Assembly: GCA_900763355.1 (NCBI GenBank)
Contig: CAAFJY010000016.1
Coordinates: 1 to 16,853 of the forward strand
Direction: 5' to 3'
DNA: 16,853 nucleotides
Source of the DNA: Clostridia bacterium
Lineage (GTDB): Bacteria > Bacillota > Clostridia > Oscillospirales > Butyricicoccaceae
Made by a program: the position numbers and the translations under genes. This document shows positions 14,220-16,853 of the stretch, one piece after another. The notes beneath the pieces are model-generated. The model did not search any database. It saw only the letters and a list, made by a program, of their open reading frames with translations, and was not told the origin of the DNA. Each line of letters starts with the position of its first letter. Positions within the stretch are counted from its first letter, which is position 1.

Positions 14220-14348
14220 ATGACCAGTTTTCTCCAAAGAGCCCGCGGCGCCGCGGGCTCTTTCTCATACGCACAGTATGAGAAAGAAATCTCCCTGCAA
14301 ACACCCCGCTTGTGCAAAAAACAATCGGAAAGGGAGACAAGAAAATGA
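14220..14348 (+). CDS. Candidate 42-residue leader ORF overlapping the surface-protein start
   Basis: This ATG-initiated frame has GAGAGG (14205-14210) 9 nt upstream. It runs 42 codons, beginning MTSFLQRARGAAGSFSYAQY and ending in a polar, Lys/Arg/Glu-rich tail. Its TGA overlaps the start of the next gene as ATGA (14345-14348), the classic geometry of translational coupling. It contains no membrane segment and I recognise no family. Two strong hairpins and the downstream gene's Shine-Dalgarno lie inside it, so its translation would remodel the leader. Its rare-type codons (AGA, AGG, CAA, TCA) differ from host genes, and it may simply be a chance frame. Function is inferred from layout only. 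Confidence 0.4.
   Translation: MTSFLQRARGAAGSFSYAQYEKEISLQTPRLCKKQSERETRK
14236..14285 (+). promoter_or_regulatory. Two abutting strong hairpins in the leader
   Basis: Positions 14236-14263 form a perfect 28-bp palindrome (13-bp arms) rich in GC and ending CTCTTT, terminator-like. Positions 14261-14270 (TTTCTCATAC) pair perfectly with 14276-14285 (GTATGAGAAA) around GCACA. The two share TTT at 14261-14263, so they compete slightly. The order, a GC stem with U-rich 3' side and then a second stem, could be an attenuator or the end of a short leader RNA. Confidence 0.55.
14290..14337 (+). promoter_or_regulatory. Possible Shine-Dalgarno-sequestering pairing
   Basis: TCTCCCT (14290-14296) is the exact complement of AGGGAGA (14331-14337), which contains the Shine-Dalgarno of the surface-protein gene 8 nt before its ATG. 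The loop is 34 nt with minor internal pairing (TTGT/ACAA). Ribosomes translating the upstream small ORF would open this structure. Confidence 0.4.
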
Positions 14349-16198
14349 AAAGCAAAAAAGCAGTCCGCAGCGCGCTGGGCATGAGTGTCCTCTCCATCGC
14401 CCTGTGCGCCGCCATGCTCATCGGCACTACCTTTGCCTGGTTCACCGACACGGCCAGCACCGCGGTGAATAAGATCCAGGCGGGCACGCTGAAGGTGGAC
14501 ATCGTGGACAAGGAAGGAACAACTTCTCTCGACAACAAATCCATGAGCTTTGTAAACGTGAATGGCTCTGCTGATATCCTCTGGGAGCCCGGCGCGACCT
14601 TCACGACCCCTGTATTTAAGATCAAGATCACTGGCACCCTCGCCATCAAGTATAAACTGGCGCTGAATGGTGTCACTGGCGACAACAAACTCCTGGAAGT
14701 CATCAAATTCGCAGTTGTGAATGAGAGTGGTAAGGAAGTTGATCTGAATACCTTTGTTGGCAATCTGACTCCGGATGCTCCGCTGAGTGAAGGGCTCTAC
14801 ATCAAGGGCCACATGGCGGAGACTGCCGGGAACGATTACCAGGGCAAGGAACTGACCGGCCTGGGCATCACCGTCTACGCCACCCAGGATACCGTTGAAT
14901 TCGACAGCATCGACAAGTGGTATGATAAGGATTCCGATTATACCGAAGTCATCGCTGCTGGCAAAACCTTCAGCGATGGTACTCACGTCATCAGCACCGG
15001 TATCACGGCTACCGATAAGAACGCCATCGCAGTGAAAGCGACCGGGGCCAATACTAATGTTACCATCACCGGCGGTTCTTTTGACGGCGGTTCCGGCGGC
15101 AACAACCAGTGCGTCCATGTCGAAAACGGTGCTACCGTGACTATCAAGGGCGGCACGTTCACCGTCGGCAGCGATGCTAGCGGCGAGGGCAACTCCGTGA
15201 TTGAGAGCAACGGCGGTAATATCATTATCGAGGGCGGCTTCTTCCAGACGGACTACCATTGGCGCGGCTTCTATTACGTCCTGAATCAGCAGAACAATAA
15301 TCCCGGCACCATCACCGTCAAGGGCGGCACTTTTGTCAACTATGACCCCAGCACGGGTGATGACAACCTGGGTGGCAACTTCGTCGCCGACGGCTACTCC
15401 GTCGTTTCCGAGACGAAAGCCAACGGCGATGTGTGGTACACTGTCGTGAAGGGCACCGGTGTGACTCCTGGTACGCAGAAAGACCTGAATGACGGCATTG
15501 AGAATGCTACTGAGAAGAACGTCACCGTTGTGATGCCCAAGAACTCTTCCTTCACCCTGGACAACGGTATCGCCCACGAGGGCACCAAGTCCCGCGACAT
15601 CACCTTTGTCGGCGACGGCACCCAGACCGTGGACGTGATTACGGAGGCTATCTCTGCCGAGGGCGGCCAGCTGAACTATCAGCGCGGCTCCACCTTCACC
15701 TTCGAGAACGTGACCATTCAGGCTGGTGAGGGCAACTTTGACGGCATCGTCTGCGATGAACTGGTTTACAAAAACTGCACCATCCAGGGCAAGCTGACCC
15801 TGTATGGCAAGGCGACTTTCATCAACTGCACCTTTGATAACACTATGGCCAACCAGTATTCTATCTGGACCTGGGGCGGCACGGACGTGACTTTTGATGG
15901 CTGCACCTTCAATACCAACGGCAAAGCCATTCTGCTCTACGGCCAGGCGACCGCTGGGAACCCCACGAACCTGACTGTGAATAACTGCGAGTTCAACGAC
16001 AGAAACAACGGTTCTGCCGGTAAGGCCGCTATCGAGATCGGCAACGATTACAATGCGACCTATACGCTGACGGTGAACAACGCCACGGTCAACGGCTTCG
16101 CCGACGGCAAGAACACCGGGTCCAAACTCTGGGCCAACAAGAACAGCATGGATGCTGCTCACCTGACCGTCACCATCGACGGGACCAAGGTCCAGTAA
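14345..16198 (+). CDS. SipW-type signal peptide surface protein, TasA/CalY-like with beta-helix body
   Basis: The protein has 617 residues. The start at 14345 is chosen for GGGAG 8 nt upstream; an in-frame ATG 33 nt earlier lacks a site. Residues 1-35 fit the SipW-dependent signal class (AMLIGTTFAWFTDTAST, then NKIQAGTLKVDI), with cleavage likely after FA31. Residues about 45-185 form a TasA/CalY-like beta-sandwich (KGHMAETAGNDYQGKELTGL and ITVYATQDTVEFDS). Two parallel beta-helix-like regions follow, at about 205-330 (VTITGGSF, VTIKGGTF, IIIEGGFF, ITVKGGTF) and 385-610 (FTFENVTIQ, LVYKNCTI, ATFINCTF, VTFDGCTF, LTVNNCEF). The relatives are biofilm fibres or adhesins outside the cell. No SipW peptidase or sortase gene is in the window, and no LPXTG or anchor is seen at the C terminus. 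Codons in the body use more A/T endings than neighbouring genes. The exact role is unknown. Confidence 0.85.
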   Translation: MKSKKAVRSALGMSVLSIALCAAMLIGTTFAWFTDTASTAVNKIQAGTLKVDIVDKEGTTSLDNKSMSFVNVNGSADILWEPGATFTTPVFKIKITGTLAIKYKLALNGVTGDNKLLEVIKFAVVNESGKEVDLNTFVGNLTPDAPLSEGLYIKGHMAETAGNDYQGKELTGLGITVYATQDTVEFDSIDKWYDKDSDYTEVIAAGKTFSDGTHVISTGITATDKNAIAVKATGANTNVTITGGSFDGGSGGNNQCVHVENGATVTIKGGTFTVGSDASGEGNSVIESNGGNIIIEGGFFQTDYHWRGFYYVLNQQNNNPGTITVKGGTFVNYDPSTGDDNLGGNFVADGYSVVSETKANGDVWYTVVKGTGVTPGTQKDLNDGIENATEKNVTVVMPKNSSFTLDNGIAHEGTKSRDITFVGDGTQTVDVITEAISAEGGQLNYQRGSTFTFENVTIQAGEGNFDGIVCDELVYKNCTIQGKLTLYGKATFINCTFDNTMANQYSIWTWGGTDVTFDGCTFNTNGKAILLYGQATAGNPTNLTVNNCEFNDRNNGSAGKAAIEIGNDYNATYTLTVNNATVNGFADGKNTGSKLWANKNSMDAAHLTVTIDGTKVQ

Positions 16199-16221
16199 TT
16201 ATTTCTTCGCAGCTTCACCCT

Positions 16222-16254
16222 CCCCCCTTTGCTTCGTGAGGGGGACCCCTTTTC
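16222..16254 (+). terminator. Additional hairpin after the surface-protein gene
   Basis: CCCCC (within 16222-16227) pairs with GGGGG (16240-16244) around a TTTGCTTCGTGA loop. It is followed by ACCCC and TTTT. It is a modest terminator just ahead of the stronger one. Confidence 0.35.
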
Positions 16255-16259
16255 AATAC

Positions 16260-16296
16260 AAAGGCCCGCCGGGGATTCCCCGGCGGGCCTTTGGCT
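16260..16296. terminator. Bidirectional terminator between the surface-protein gene and rubrerythrin
   Basis: A perfect 15-bp GC-rich stem (16260-16274 with 16278-16292) has an ATT loop, with As before and Ts after it. It lies between the stops of convergent genes and can serve both strands. Confidence 0.9.
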
Positions 16297-16306
16297 TTTC
16301 TAAAAA

Positions 16307-16840
16307 TCAATAATTTTTGGCTTCCACTTCAAAATAGCTCTGGGGGTGCTTGCACACGGGACAGACCTCCGGAGCCTTGGGGCCCATCACCAGGTGGCCG
16401 CAGTTGCGGCAGCGCCACATGGTCTGCTCGCCCTTTTCAAACACCCGGTTCATCTCCACATTGTTCAGCAGAGCGAGATAGCGCTCCTCGTGGGATTTTT
16501 CGATGGCTCCCACCATGCGGAACTGGGCGGCCAGGGCGGTGAAGCCCTCTTCCTCCGCGTCCTGGGCAAAGCGCTCATACATGTCGGTCCACTCGTAATT
16601 TTCCCCCTCGGCGGCGTGCTTCAGGTTGTCGGCCGTGTGGCCCAACTGGTCCAGCGCCTTGAACCACAGCTTGGCGTGCTCCTTCTCGTTGTCCGCCGTC
16701 TCGGTGAAAATGGCGGCGATCTGCTCATAGCCTTCCTTTTTCGCCACGCTGGCAAAATAGGTATATTTGCTCCGCGCCTGGCTCTCCCCGGCAAAGGCCT
16801 CCCAGAGGTTTTTCTCCGTCTTGCTTCCCTTGAGTTCCAT
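16307..16840 (-). CDS. rbr: Rubrerythrin (non-haem diiron peroxidase)
   Basis: This 177-residue cytoplasmic enzyme reduces hydrogen peroxide in anaerobes using a diiron site fed by a rubredoxin-type iron centre. The four-helix ferritin-like domain (1-135) shows AFAGESQARSKYTYFA (Glu19), NEKEHAKLWF (Glu52, His55), AEEEGF (95-100) and IEKSHEERY (113-121). The C-terminal rubredoxin-like domain has CRNC (144-147) and CPVC (160-163). The start at 16840 is preferred over the ATG at 16849: MELKGSKTEKNL matches family N termini, and GAGG at the window edge lies 9 nt upstream of it but directly abuts the other. The promoter lies outside the window. The gene is convergent with the surface-protein gene. 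Confidence 0.96.
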   Translation of the reverse strand: MELKGSKTEKNLWEAFAGESQARSKYTYFASVAKKEGYEQIAAIFTETADNEKEHAKLWFKALDQLGHTADNLKHAAEGENYEWTDMYERFAQDAEEEGFTALAAQFRMVGAIEKSHEERYLALLNNVEMNRVFEKGEQTMWRCRNCGHLVMGPKAPEVCPVCKHPQSYFEVEAKNY

Positions 16841-16853
16841 AAAAAGCATCCTC

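Noticed and set aside
14312..14344. Earlier in-frame ATG for the surface protein
   Set aside because: It has no Shine-Dalgarno, adds a charged stretch before the signal peptide, and the ATG at 14345 has GGGAG at 8 nt.
14264..14345. c-di-GMP (GEMM) riboswitch, suggested by ACGCACAG and TGCAAAC
   Set aside because: The motif lies in a simple 10-bp hairpin loop. The second conserved half and the tetraloop-receptor arrangement of the class are absent.
14192..16162. 656-residue minus-strand frame opposite the surface-protein gene
   Set aside because: It lacks a signal or domain and mirrors repetitive beta-helix codons. The plus-strand product has a signal peptide, a ribosome site and a promoter.

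Overview
The window comes from a GC-rich Gram-positive chromosome, most likely a gut clostridium of the Oscillospiraceae (Flavonifractor/Lawsonibacter/Oscillibacter-like). This is inferred from strong C/G third-position codon use together with Firmicute hallmarks: consensus sigma-A promoters, AGGAGG-like ribosome sites, a YlxM-Ffh-S16-KhpA cluster, GLUG-repeat surface proteins, a SipW-type signal peptide and rubrerythrin. The assignment rests on pattern recognition, not on a database search.

Layout. (1) 1-2526 (+): a LysR-type regulator with an apparent self-operator on its -10 box, then a MATE-family exporter with its own TTGTCT-17-TATAAT promoter. (2) 2527-9630 (+): an MMPL/RND-type membrane transporter and, overlapping it by 14 nt, a giant 1477-residue surface protein. 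That protein has GLUG repeats, a coiled-coil insertion, two membrane spans and a duplicated C-terminal domain. The MATE and MMPL promoter regions share an exact 9-mer, CCCTCTGCG (three copies), which suggests common control of the two exporters. (3) 9651-11526 (-): pyruvate kinase, convergent with the giant gene across a shared bidirectional terminator. (4) 11655-14045 (+): ylxM, ffh, rpsP and khpA, the SRP/ribosome/RNA-binding cluster. It ends in a strong terminator right after khpA, so the rimM-trmD-rplS continuation found in many Firmicutes is missing here. (5) 14062-16198 (+): a TasA/CalY-like protein with a SipW-type signal peptide and a beta-helix body. Its roughly 200-nt leader holds a 42-codon ORF that overlaps the main start codon (ATGA), two adjacent strong hairpins and a possible Shine-Dalgarno-sequestering pairing. 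(6) 16260-16853 (-): rubrerythrin, convergent with the surface protein across a second bidirectional terminator.

How it fits together. The centre and right are housekeeping (glycolysis, SRP targeting, ribosome assembly, oxidative-stress defence). The two accessory parts are an exporter block on the left (MATE plus MMPL with its coupled ectodomain partner) and an isolated SipW-class surface protein on the right. The two candidates for something undescribed are the translationally coupled MMPL/GLUG pair, with its internal LPGTG-like motif and duplicated extracellular tail domain, and the structured leader-ORF control region in front of the TasA-like gene. No tRNA, rRNA, CRISPR array, transposase or phage gene was seen.
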